The notes under the pieces were generated by a model that saw only the letters and a list, made by a program, of their open reading frames with translations, had not been told where the DNA came from and searched no databases. 64,000 nt of DNA from Paracyclopina nana. Lineage: Eukaryota > Arthropoda > Copepoda > Cyclopoida > Cyclopettidae. Position 1 is the stretch's first letter; every line of letters begins with the position of its first letter. The stretch covers positions 5,840,501 through 5,904,500 of the forward strand of contig JAGUCH010000002.1 of the NCBI GenBank assembly GCA_019096065.1, read 5' to 3'. Of this stretch, positions 10,746-23,900 are shown piece by piece. Both the position numbers and the translations under genes were made by a program.

Positions 10746-13500
10746 ATTCCATCAGGCTTCAAAAAACCTTTTGCATATTCCTTTGAGAAGATGCTTTCAG
10801 CTGTGAAATGGAGATTTCATAAATGTTGAAAAAAGAAGGTCTGTCTTTTTGGCCAGAGAGCTGGCAAGAGAACAATGGCTTTCTAATTGCCCTTGGGCCA
10901 AGTAAAGTCAATGAGGCAAGAGCTAACTAAGCCAATATGAGATGGATGTCCAGGGCATCTTATCTGCTTGGAAGGAAGGTGGTGGCAAAAAAAGGCTTTC
11001 TAATCTGCTAAAAAAGCATCCACAAAGCTTTCCTTACATCATCTTCTTCTTCCACAGGTTTCTGCGCTTGCAAGTAGTTTTAATTTTGGCTTCTATTCGG
11101 CTGCTAGCTTTTCTGAATGGATGTGTACCAACTACACTGATTCGATCTACGTATTCTTCTTCCTCGAATGACTCCAGATAAAGTTCCGCCTCTCTTTCTC
11201 CTTGATTGGCATTAAACCAAACCAGGAGACATTTTGCTGGAATTTTCAGGACACACTTTAGTGTGACTGAGTGACAGCTCAATTTTTTAAACATTTGAAT
11301 TTTCCCGCGCTTGTACTATGAGCTGAGGCAATTTTCAAATGCTGGTTCCCGTCACTTGCATCACTTGAAATTCTCAGGGCGAAAAAAGTTTCAGCTCTTT
11401 AGCAGTAGCAAAAGCTAAAACCTCAAAATTGCAACAGAGCTTTGCAACTAACTTGATTTAGCCACGAGAAGATCCAATGCAATGCAATTAAAGACACCAG
11501 AAAGAAGGAAAAGTTGAAGATGAAGGTGGATTCAAACGATTGCAAGATCCTCTCATTTTTGCCTCGTATTTTCTGCTGTGACCTTGCTCCAGTATTTGTT
11601 TTTCCACTAGTCCACTAGCATGGCGCTGCAATTTACTATTTGTGATAATGTATTAGGTATAGTGTATAACTACACTGAAAAAACAAAAGAGCGGAGAGTA
11701 GCTGCCGCTCTTTTCTACTGCCTTTATGCCAGTTGTCGAGGCTCGGTCCACTTTGTGATTGTTTATTTGCACGCCTCGAGGCCATGAGCAGAAGCACAAA
11801 GGTTTGCACTCATTTCAGCCTCAAGACTATAGCTCTCCTCGCTACATTTACCACGCATTTGGTCAAGCTGCTCTTACAGCTGATGATGCATTTTTTCTAC
11901 TGAAGTTATAATAAGGTCGAAAGCTGAACATCATTTCTGTTGCGCAGCCTCAAGCGTGTTGCATTTGATATGCAATGTCACAAAAAGAAGATGCTTCTGC
12001 CAAATGACTTCTCCCAGAATCACTTTTAATTGATCACCAGCACTGGCTACATAGAATGCCACAATTTACAAAGATCCTTCAATGGTGCGAGAAAAACAAC
12101 AGGGAATGATTTACGGAGCATTGTGGGGGAAAACGGTGCATAATGATGCACATGATAATTTTTGCATGAAAAGCTACTTCCACAGGGCTTTTGATGTGGT
12201 TTATGCTTAGTGTGCATTGCTGCGTTGATGATGAAGTTGGCTTCCCTCAGATACTAACCGTATATAGCACACCCGAGCTAGCTCGCGTTGCTGAATTATG
12301 GGCGTTTGTAACCTGATCCTCTTATGATTCTGGCATGGGAAAAAACAAAAATTCAGCACTTTGTTGCGCTAATTAGGAGTGACCAGTATTGATTTTGGTG
12401 AAAAATGGGCACAAGGAGGTTGTCATGGTGAAAAATTGGCCAATTGCTCACAATTCTATATGCTTAGTGTAACAGTATATGGCAAGGCGGCTCAATTAAG
12501 AATTGCTATGCTTCGCCTTAGCTAGCTTTTCAGAGCTTTTAATTTGCTAGTAGTAATAGTGACCAGTATAAATAATGTCGAGAGGAAGAGATGAAATGAA
12601 GCAGAATTGAAGCAACAATTTCAGGTGCTTTCACTTCCAGACAGTTGAGCTTCTTTTGGAAGAGCACTGTGAGGGGAAAGGGTCTTCAAACTGATCAACT
12701 GCTTTTTGAAACAGAAATAAAGCGAAGCTTTCGACAACAAACTGGCAGCCAAAAAAGCCTCCTGTGATATTTGTCAAACCTTGGCTAAAAATAAAGTTAA
12801 AATCCAAAAGCACAAAGGAAGAAAATTAATCCCACATCGAGGTCACTCTGTTCCTTTTTTTGGTCACTTTTTTAACTTATATGAAGAAGCATTGTATCAG
12901 TTTTCAAGAGACAAAAAAAACTTCTTGGCTCAATGTGAAGCAGAAGCTTTCACCTTCTTTTACAGAAGAAACTTTTTTTTCCCTTTTCTAGCATATTGAG
13001 TACAATTTCCAATCAATAAGAATTCCACCCTTCTCCCTCATTAGGCATTTTTCCCGATTCCCCCAATGTACTATGTGCTACTAAGGGGGAAAAGCATGCA
13101 AACTAGTGCTGCAATGGTCGCATTATTATTGGAAATTAGTGCACTTGTAGGACAACCATGTATAAAACTCTTCTTTGCCTCAATAATAGACGCAATCATG
13201 CCCCATTAGGCCATTTTTCGAGAGAAAATTCACAATAAGGCAAATTAATTCTACTTTGTGCAATCAACATCAAAGCAAAGCAGCAGAGAAATAGTACAAA
13301 CTTTGATGCAAAGCCTTTTTAATGCGCAGGTTTTGTGTATTACATCGGACTAGCATATGTAGTCCACATCAAGAGCCTTTTATTTGAGGAAGTAATGAAT
13401 CAATATCAGCTTTATTAATGCAGTAGAAGTCCTAATAACTTATGCACAAAAGACAACTGAAAAAACATATGTTCATGGTCAAATCTGTTGGCGGGGAGAG
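10746..13500. other. Intergenic DNA, nothing recognised
   Basis: No exon with a recognisable domain and no clear repeat was seen. ORFs are 60-90 codons and look like chance at this base composition. Confidence 0.45.
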
Positions 13501-13501
13501 A

Positions 13502-13772
13502 GCGCGCGCGCGCGTGGAAAGTCTCTGCGAACCGGTTAAGCGTGTCCAACCGCTCGCAGCGCCGCAAAGAGCGGTTGAAGAAGGCGCGCTGCTAAGTTGA
13601 GTGCTCAGCTTTGCTGTCAGTCAGTCAGTTCTGCTGCGTGGAAAGCTCCAGTGAATTTTCAACGTTAGATTTGTCTCGTAGTGGGAGAAGAATTGCGCTA
13701 TTATTCTGTGCGACTGACTGAAGTTCCGCCAAAACAAAAGGAAGGGGAAAAAGGATAACACGAGCAAAGAAG
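13502..13772 (+). promoter_or_regulatory. CpG-rich promoter and putative noncoding first exon
   Basis: A GC-rich island contains a (GC)n run at 13502-13514 and an inverted repeat (CAACCGCTC at 13547-13555, GAGCGGTTG at 13569-13577). It is followed by a tandem arthropod-type initiator, TCAGTCAGTCAGTT, at 13617-13630. About 145 nt downstream is a strong donor, AAG|GTAAGC, at 13772/13773 with no long ORF before it. This is what a TSS plus a 5' UTR exon looks like. The nearest plus-strand gene is the Kirre-like gene, whose start codon lies just after an acceptor at 20889, so I infer this is its first exon; that link is unproven. Confidence 0.45.
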
Positions 13773-16700
13773 GTAAGCAAAACAGTGCAAAAAAAATCAA
13801 TTGTGGGGGGAAATAGATGAATGTTTTTGGTTTAGCTGTCAAAGGCATGTGCGGGTGATTTTTTGTCATCTCATCTCGCTGCCGAGATTCATTCCATCTG
13901 ACAACAACCACTGTCATTCTACAAACATTGAGCACATAGGGATCTTGACAGTTATTATTCTGCCCATCATTATAGCAGATACTGCTCAAATTCGGCCAGG
14001 AACAACAACAAAGCAGCTGGTTATCTCAGCCCGATTAGACAGCTCGTACTCGGAAAAAGATACGAGGTTTTAGGGCGTGGCGAAAATATTTCGTAATTTC
14101 AAACTAACATAAACACATAATTACCTGCATGATTCCCTGTAATTTGAAGTTATTAGCTGATGTCATCAGCTACTCAAGCGTAAACTTGGAAGAAGGATAA
14201 ATAATCGGCCAAACATGGAGTGAAGGCAGATTTCTCTGATGTGAGTCAAACAGCTGGAGATTTTTGTTTCGAAAAAGCTGCAGATTTTTGTTCCGGGCAA
14301 ATCATGCGGTCAGCTATATGCTGACAAATCTCAGATATCTCGGATCAATCTGGAAAGCTGCACTTTATGTGCAAATAATGCCGCCACTTTTTCCCAGATC
14401 AGAATCAAAGACAATCTTTCTTTTCGGTTCTTTTTGGAAATGTGCGCGAAAGCCAAATGTTTACTTTGGTGTGGAGCAAAAAAGAAAAGTATTCAAGTCG
14501 GCTTGGCACCTAGGAAATTAGCTAGCAAACTTCAATCACAGCTCTAATAAAGCTCATTTGTGCACTTGAGAGCTACTTCATGAATAACTTAAGTCAGTGC
14601 ACATATTGCAAATTCGTCTTACACCTCATTTAAACTAGACTTTCCTCGCCATTCACCGCCAACTTTTCGGTATAGAGCTGAATGCTGAGAAAAACGCTTT
14701 AAAACAATCTATTCAGAAATGCAGAAATGCTGTTCTTGGCTCAAGTCGTCATCAGCAAATATGAAACCTTTTCCTCCTTGGTCATTTTTACTATTTTCAT
14801 TACACTGACATTAGGCTGTTTTTGCCAAAATTCACTTGACCTCGAAGCATGCCTCAAAACGATAAGCAATTTGGCCCCGCCCATTGGCGGTGCTCTTAAG
14901 CTATCTGAATATTCCTGTCAAGCATTATCTTGAAAATTATGAAACTTGCATTGCAGCCAAACTTTGGTCCAATTTGCAACTTTTCGCCAGTGAACGAATT
15001 CTTTTCAGGGAAATAAATCGATAGTGTGTGACCCGAAACTGGTTCTGACTGAAATGGGTCCCATATTTCACTGCGCGATGAATTCGGTGAAACTCACCTA
15101 CTCTATGTAAAGGAAGTTTTTCATCGCGAGAAAAAACTTTTTAGCATGAACTGTCAAAAGCAACACTTTTACTCACTTTCAATAGCATTTTCATGACATA
15201 ATGCAGTGTAGGTCACACACATCAGGATCTAACAGGAATTGACAATATTGACTCCATGTCAAGCTAAAGAAAAAGGCTTTTAAAGGGGGAAGGGGCGGAA
15301 AAGAGAGAAAAAACAACAAGGCTGCCAAATCATAGTTTATGTAAGCTTTTATGCGTTGTCCATGCAAATCGGGCTATTTTGCACCACTTTTTCGCCATAT
15401 ATTCATTGCTGGCTGCAATGGTAATCTAATCAGAGTTGGGGAAATTGTGTCAAGAAAATAAGGCTGCTCAAAATGGTCGAACGTGGTCTCAGATCTAAAT
15501 GACTCGGGCATAAGCATTTATTAGGGTGTGGCGGTCGTTTCCTGCAAAGAAGGCTGAAAAAGCAAGAAAAGTAGCTAGTAACAACCAGCTGACGCATGGG
15601 TTTGAGGTTTATTTTGAATGCGCGTAGGGGTCACATTAATAAGCTTTTAAAGCACGCATTTTCATTCCATTTTTATTTTCTGGACTTAAAGAGTGGCAAT
15701 TTTGCAAACTTGCAGGTCCAGTTTCTTTTGTCAGTGTTAAATTTGCAAAGGAATCTCCGGAAATTGTATCGGCCTAATTTGGCTCAGGAATTTGGCTGTC
15801 CTATTGTACAATCTGCATTTGAATGAACTCAATATGCAGTTTGGAAGCAAAATGCCAGAAAATTGTGCCAATGAAACCTGATAGCTACACTACAACTAAC
15901 ACATAGACAGAGCCTATTTTTCTCGCTTAAATGAGCTTGGGAGAGTGGAAAAAGCAAAAAGCAATTCAGGGATGCACAGTTGTGGTCTCCTAACCACTTT
16001 AGTGCTACTGTTGCACCTCTCTTGGGAGGGACTAATTATGGCCAAAAACAATATACTATACACTATAGAGAAAAAACACTTTTTGATGCTCCGAAGAGCC
16101 TGTTTTTTACAAACACTAATGTGGGTTTTCTGCAGTGGCAGCACAAATGAGGTTTATGGTCCTCCAGAGGACATAAGAGCCTGGAATACATTACTCTATA
16201 TGCGTATATGTACTCTACACTTACCCTGGTATAACCTTTACAAGACTTATTAGATGGGTTGAGTCAATTATTTCTTCTCTTTTGAGTGTAACTTTAGCCC
16301 ATAAACCAGAGAGGCCTGTTAGCTGTTACTTCCCACCTTTTTGTGTGGTGCTTTTTGGTGCCCTAAAGGCTTGCTGCATTCAATTATTCATCCCTAAAAG
16401 TTCAGGTAAAGTAAGCCTAAAGGCAAAATGAGGGTACCAGCTGGCTACTGCCGTAGAAAATCAAAAGTATCACAAACTTGATTAAAGATGGGCAAACAGG
16501 CTTTCTAGTATTTTTGCTAGCGAACTGATGAAACGACTGTTGCTTTCCCTACCCCGAAACGCTCGACAAAAAAACTGGGCCACCAACTGATGATAATCAG
16601 AAGGGTTGAGAAAATTGATGTTGCAATTTCCTTTCGCCATTGAATTCCTACGCCATTTTGACCCAGACCGCAGAAGTGCGCTAGCAAGTTTATAGTATTT

Positions 16701-19700
16701 TCCAAACAGACCAACTTGGGTACTTAATGCAATTCAGAAATAAATGTAAAGGCTCGTGGATTGAAATGGAAGCTTAATACCACCACTACTGACTGCTGAG
16801 TCAATTTATGGGCCCTGAAGAACACTTCCTTCTTTCCAGAAGCTTTTCAAGTCCTCCCCAAAGAGTTTTCTTCGCGCAACTCTACAACTCCACTAGCTTG
16901 CTTTCTTATAAAATTAAAGATCTTTATCTACACACCACGTACTAGTTGTTGAAAATTGGCTAAGAGAAATGTGACAGCTACGAGCATCAGGCCCACAATA
17001 CTGTCACGCTTCTAGATACATATATGCCGAAATATGGCTTACACCTGTCAGTGCCCAAATAAATAAGGTAGCAGCAGACAAGACATAGTTATACCCCGAG
17101 GCCAATCTTTGCCAGCTTGCTAAGCAACAACTAATTGTACCGCGAGGCTTGCGTCTCTCCTGACAGCTGTCATTGAACCAAATAAAGTGAAGAATTGAAC
17201 AAGACCTAGTCTTCCCCTCAAGGCATTTCTTCGGGAATTAATAAGCCTTTTGGTGGGAGTACCAAAAAGTCATCACCAGTAATCCTCGGATTATTGAAGC
17301 TTAGCTTTCCGAAGCTGTTGGTAAAAGGGCCACTGCCATCATGATGATGCTGTTATTGTAGTGTCCTCAACCGCCATAAGATTTTGCTCTCATTTGGAGC
17401 AGTAAAGTAGATGGCGGATGAAATGGCTCCGGTTTTGGATTTGGACATGCTCTTATTTTGATCCTCGGCAAAGCCCTCTCAATGGCCTTTATACCAAAGC
17501 AGCTTTTGCACAAAACTTCTTTTTCTTCTTTTCTGACTTAAAAATACTCCGTTCTATCTACATGCGACAGCTGACCGAATTTTGCATGATTGTAAACATC
17601 CAATACTGAGGGCTTTGGCTCATGACGATGATTATTGAGAGCTGCTTGATGTAAGGTCTTTTTTGCATGTTTTCCAGCCGTAAAAAGGCTACGTCTGCCT
17701 GGATTATAAGGTCCAAACCACCAAGAACGAAAGTCGCACATGCAAAAGGTCGCGCGAATAAATCACAAATGTAATTAACCACTCTAATTATGCGCGCAGC
17801 TTTTCCCATGTAATTTATTCGTCAAAACGACTCTTCTCCTCTTCATTCGTTTTTGGTGGAAAACATGGAAAATCAAGAATTTTAAAGGCATTCCTCAAAT
17901 TGCTACGAGACACCCTCAAAGTCACCCATGCGCATCGCTCTACCCCAGCTCATTTATTGCTCTCAGACGAAACATTTTAACTAGAGTCAAAATAAGAGTA
18001 AAGGAAGCTTTCTTCTCACAAATTTTTTCACTTTGCTCTCGTGAACTAAAAACATTCAAGTTTGGTGTTCTGTTGACAAATGCTAAATCCTTATCAAGAC
18101 AAACAACGCAACTTTTAAACAAATCTTCCTCTTCCACTTTGTCAAAGTTTGACTGGCATCAATAAATTCATGACAAAGAGTGAAAAGTAATTAATAACGA
18201 CCATTTTTCAAAATTAGGCATGCCCTTCTGACTTTCCTCCGCTGCTAACTCGGTGTGCAACTAATTAGGCCTTTTTTGTAGGTCTAGACATGAGCCTAAG
18301 AGCTTGCAACTGTTTCATTGCAAGCAGAGCATGAACATCAAGACGTTGCCGAAGTCATCAAGCTGAGGCTTGAAAAAGTTGAGCTATGCAGACGCAACGT
18401 ACATGAAACGAGTCAGAAGTTTTAAGGCACCATAGGTTTGTGATTATTTGATCACAACTTGCCTGCTTGGATTTGGTCAGAGTAAAATTGATTGAGTTGG
18501 CTCATTGGTTATTTAGGCCTCTAAAAAGTATGCCTATACTATTCCGAGAAGGCGGTGGCCAAACTTGCTAAGTATTTGCAAGCCTAAGTCCTAACAACTT
18601 CTTAGCAGACAGGAGAATCATTTAGGAGTTGAAAATGTCAGGCTGATTGGAAGTTTGATAGAGAGAACTTCTTTGCGACAAGCTCACAGCAGTACATTTG
18701 TGTGTATCCATTTTTGAGGCAAAAAAGTCACTTTTTTTGTCTGGATGGCCGCTGAAAATGAGAGAAAGTTTTTCTAATAATACTCATATAATGCAACTTT
18801 CTTCTGGGCATTCAGAGAGGCACCCGATGAAGATTGAAAGTCTGATGAAAATGGGTTTGCTTAGCTCAAAAAAGTGTGAAGGGACAAAAAGAAATGCCTG
18901 TAGGTAACATTAGCCACAACACTAATAAACTTTCCAATAACAATTTGGGCTTTAATTGTACTAATTGTGTTTCTGAAATAACTTTCCTTCGCCCTGCTTT
19001 TCTCATAATTTCTAAATGTGCAAACTAATGCTAATAATGTCCATGCGATTTCTCTTTTTTGCTTACTTTGCTTGGCTACCCTGTCAGTTACTATTTTGTC
19101 ATGACAAGACATTATAATGGACTAGAAAGCTGGAAGTGGAAGGGGGGGAAAAAGAGGGATAACCTTTTTTTGGCCCTGTTAAGGAGCTCATTTGGACCCC
19201 ATTGAAGCTAGAGACTTAATCTGGAATGTAAGGGGTTCAAAGTAGTTCTCTAGCTTCCATCCAGATTCTTTTGTCTCCAAACTTTTTTTCCAGATTAATT
19301 GGTGCACCTCTAGTCCCAGCACATTCTAGGGACTGTGTACTATTTGCTGGTTATAGATGCCTTCAATCTTAAAAGGGAATGTGCTGGGGTAAGGATAGCC
19401 AAAACGTTATCTTGCAGCGGAGCAGTAATAGTGCAAAGACTGAAATAGTCTTTCTTTTTGTGTGTCCACAATTTTCTGTTTCTCCATTTCTCAAGCCTAG
19501 AATGAGCACACTGAGCTATTGCTGGCGGTGAAGCCAAAATACCTCTTACTTACAAATTTGTGGAGGATGAGAAGTTCTTCCTCGCTTTAGCTAGGTGATG
19601 AGAGTTGGAGGCTGGCTTTTAATGGATTTGGCCCTCTCAGTGGCAAAAAATAGTTACTGCTTTTCCATAAAGAATGGCTCCTCTTGCATGTCCTTTGGAA

Positions 19701-20889
19701 AAAGGTAGATCATTCTTTCTGAGCTGTCAACAGAACGCAGCCATAGCCTCTTTTGTTTCCTCTGCTTTTATTTGACTAAATCACACCTCTCCCTTTTTAT
19801 TGAAAGCTCTTTTGTAAGCATTAGCCTGGATGGCACCATTTTTAGCATTTAAACATTGATTGTGGCGCTAGGGTTGCCTGCAGAAAACTGAGCTGAAGCT
19901 GCTCTTTCTGGCTTTTGGCTTAACTACCAAAAGATGCATCTAGTCGCACCTTCAACTTTTTAGCTGGAAAACATCTGAGTCTGTTGTAAAATGAATGTAA
20001 ATCTCCTCCTATTCAATATTTGCCACAAAATTGCAGAGGAGCTTTATTGGAAAAATGGAGTGAGGAGGGCCAAGTCTGAGTTTGGCAAGGTGAAAATCAA
20101 TGCACATTGTGTGTCCCTCGCAATAAGTGACATCGATTTTGGCCAAAAAAAGCTGTGCTCGTACTGTGATTATCTTACAAGGTTTTTTGTGCTACATCAT
20201 GAGCTTTTTAGCCGAAATGACACTGTGTGAAATTGCAACACCTCGTAAGATAAATTGTGCTCTAATTTGAAATACTTCCTCACTCATTAGTGCAGCTCTG
20301 CCCTGGCAACTACAAAGGGGTCAGAAAGGGAAAAATACTCATACTATTGTTTGCACTGAGGCCTATTGTTGAAAATAATAATTTGTCACCAGCCTTCAAA
20401 AGTAGATAGGTATATTTTTCCACGCTCTCGCATAATTTATCATGAGTATCATAATCAGGCTTCTAAATTCCAAGTTAGCCAAGGATTTGGTCGAAATCAA
20501 TTGTATTGCTTTCCTGGGTGGAAGCAGTCCCATGGGGTCACAAAAGTCTGAAAGTTCTTGCTGCTTGTGCGGTGGTGGTGGCTTCTTTGACATGCAATAA
20601 TCCAATCAAGATTTTGGTGTCAAAAATGAGATGGATGAAATGCCAAGATGAAAAATGCACTTGAACCTTTGCACAATTTTTACCACAACATTATGCATGC
20701 CTTCAAGGTGGAATAGGAGATAAAAGGAGTCCTTAAATTAGCTAGAGTGAAATATTGGGCTCCTCGAACTATGTGCGTGGCGTAATAGGAAACTTTTTCC
20801 TTGTATCTCATTCTTTTTGGCTTCCATTGCGCTATTGCAAGGGTAAAAAGACGAAAATCTGGAATGACAAAGAAATGTTGCTTTTGCAG
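13773..20889. other. Noncoding DNA, probably the first intron of the Kirre-like gene
   Basis: About 7.1 kb between the putative 5' exon donor and the acceptor TTTTGCAG at 20882-20889. No domain-bearing ORF or structured repeat was recognised. If the upstream exon is real this is a long 5' UTR intron, where regulatory elements often lie, but none is identifiable by eye. Confidence 0.4.
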
Positions 20890-20894
20890 GCACG

Positions 20895-20906
20895 ATGCTG
20901 AAATGA
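20895..20906 (+). promoter_or_regulatory. uORF (Met-Leu-Lys-stop) overlapping the Kirre start codon
   Basis: After the acceptor at 20888-20889 the exon reads ATG CTG AAA TGA at 20895-20906. Its stop overlaps the main start ATG (20903-20905) as ATGA. Scanning ribosomes would meet this uORF first, so it could set the level of receptor translation through reinitiation. It applies only to transcripts that include this exon edge. Confidence 0.5.
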
Positions 20907-23900
20907 CGAGTTTTCAGCGGACTATTTTCTTGAGCACCATTTTGGTGGCCTACTGCGCTGCGCCTAGCGCTGGAATTCCTCCTCAAGAGTTCATACGCCA
21001 GCCACACGACCAGACAGCCAAAGTGGGAGACCACGTGACCTTGCCATGCCGTGTCAAAAACAAGCGGGGCATGCTACAATGGACGAGAGATGGGTTCGGC
21101 CTGGGCGTGGAGCGTAACCTAACCGGTTTCGACCGGTACCATATGTCCGGGATTGACGAAGAAGGTAAAGCTAAAAATCTCCTCATCCCTTCGCTGCAAA
21201 TGAGTTAAGCTAGCTTCTTAGCAGGTGTCTGTGAGGCCTGCAAAGTATCCGCAAAAAGTGCAAAATTGGGGCCCCCAAACCAGATTGTTTTTCTTGGTAA
21301 GAAAGTTATGGCGGCTGCCTCGCCCTTAAAGTGATTGACCGAGGCTGTGCTCGATCTCAATTCATTTGCCAATGCCTGCGTTCGAAAAGGGGGAAAAGTT
21401 TCAATGCCAGTTCACAATGGGAGAGAAAATCATTTTATGCTCTTCTAGTATATAGCCTTTTTCAATGACTTGCAGCTAGGAAGAAAGTTGAAAAGCAAAA
21501 GTAGCACTTTTGACCTTGAATAGCTCCCACTGTGGCTAGGATCAATCGCCAATTCGATTTGAGGCTGAAAAGAAAGTTAATACTGCTTTGATGTGTCTTC
21601 ATAGACCCCAAGTCATAAATTATGCTTTGCCTGATTGAAAATTGGTATAATGTCTTGCAGGCAACTAATGCTATTGATCAGAGACCTCAGTTAAGTTCAA
21701 ACTACAGACAGGAAATTAACTCAGCTTGCCTTGAATTATGACCTGGGTTGAATAAAAAGTCAAAAGGCCCCTTGAGGGCACCCAGCAACTTTGATAATGT
21801 ACACACACATCCTCTCATTCAAACACGAACTGGAATTGGAATGTTTGTACTAAATGCATTTTTGTTCCTGGTCTTCATTCGGGTACTACAGAATATAATT
21901 GATTGGTTATGTGCACTATGCATGCCCAAAGGTTTTGGGGTTATTTGCTTAAATTGAATCTATTCCTGCGGTATTCATTTGCGTTGCTATATTTAAGCCT
22001 TCCCATTTGGCAGCTGACTTACGTTGGCAATGAGGGAAATCAATCATATGAGAAAAGCAAAACTTAAAGCTGCAGATTGTTGATCCAATTGATTTCATAC
22101 AATTTTCATACGAAAAAAGGCAAAAATGTGTGTTGGCAAAACAAAATTCCTCTTTAGTATTGACATGACAAATGGATCATTTGGTGACAGCCACAATATG
22201 GATCCTTATATATATTGTTGAGCTATAAAAAGGAGAAATATTGTACACATTGTCCATTTCCTCCCTTAATGTTGCAATTAAGCATAAATTGCTGTGGCTA
22301 TAATGTTGAGTGGCACTTCTTTTAACATGCTGGACCAAGCCCTGATTTTGCACTACAACTTTTCATTATTTAATCGCAACAGGCGCATTGGTCGGTATAA
22401 TTCTCGGTTTTCATGGCTAAAAGTGTGACACAGAATGTTAAAGAAGCTAGCTTATATTGAAATTCAATTCGTGCACTAGAGAAAAGTCGATTTTTTTCTC
22501 ACGTGTAGTTCATTAATTCATGCTGCTCTTAGTAGTGGTTTTTTGAATTTTTGCGCGCTACAGGTTTTTGCTCAATTGCAATATAATAAGAGCACCATGA
22601 AAAATGCAAGGTCGAGTTGCTTAAAAGTAATTTTGTTACAAAGCAACATAAAGGGGGGAACAAAGGACTTGTAACTGCTCACTTTGTTTGAAACTTTTTC
22701 TGTTGACATCTTCGTCGTCAAAAATCCAATTTGTTTTGAAAGGCCGTGGCGGGCCTTGAAGCAAGCAGGTGTCAAGGCCTCATGCATTTTTTACACTTTG
22801 AAGGCTTTCCGTCAAGTGGGATGTGTGGAAAAACAAGTGACCATCATCAACAATTTTCCCATCAACTCGATGTCACCATCAACTGATGGATTGGCCTTTT
22901 CCCCAAATATGAAAATTTCCCCCTTTTCACATTTGCCTCCGAATTCATTTCCTGCCTTGGGAATCTGATATGGGGAAATCCAGGCCATTTGTAAAAAACC
23001 CAGCTAGTAGCTAGGTAGTGGTGGTATATAGGTTTGGGAATCGAATTACAATTGTGTTTTTCTCTGTGCAGAAGATCAAATAATGGAGGGCTCTAAAGAT
23101 GTAAGCTACTACAAGAAGCGCAATAAAAGTTTAGAAAGCACTTGATTTACGGAGCAGCAAAAACTACCTAAACAACCGCCATAAAGAGGCGATCCCGTGG
23201 GAAACTTTAATTGCATTGTCAGCTAACGTGCGAGCTACACGACCGGTGCGCCGACACAATCATAACAATGCTAATTAACGCGCGCTCTTTTTCTTGAAGG
23301 CGACTACACGCTTGACATTGACCCAGTGTTGCTGGAGGACGATGCAGTGTTCCAATGCCAAGTTGGGGCGGCAGATGGCGTTTTTCCCATTCGGTCAAGG
23401 GATGCCACTTTGACGGTGAATGTACCGCCCGAAAAGCCAAGCATTTACAATGGTGAGATCTTGAGGACAACGGAGGACAGAGAAGTGGAAATCAAGTGCG
23501 TTTCCCGTGGCGGCAAGCCTGCAGCTGAGGTCAGTTCCATTCAGGCATCATTTGTCATTCAGTCGCCATTAGTGCCATGTAAATGGAACATTAATGACAC
23601 TTTTGTGGTTAAGCTCATGCTATTCACTGTTGTTATGAAGAAGGCCGAACGCGTATTATTATATGCTGGTGCACTAGTTGTGTGCGGATGCAGATTTCAC
23701 ATAACGACTCGAGCCTGAAATTAGTGCCGACGAGGCCTTGATAGTTTTTAATGCTGATGATAATGTAGCCTAGAAAGGCTCGCATTTCAGGGCACGGATA
23801 GCGCAAACAATGTAGTAGCAGTCGTAATTTGTGATAAGCTGAAAGTAACACCCACCCATTACTGAAATCTGACACTCCTCCTCTGCTCTTAGGTAATATT

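Noticed and set aside
13621-13989. 122-codon minus-strand ORF
   Set aside because: No domain, and antisense to the CpG-rich putative 5' exon; looks like chance.
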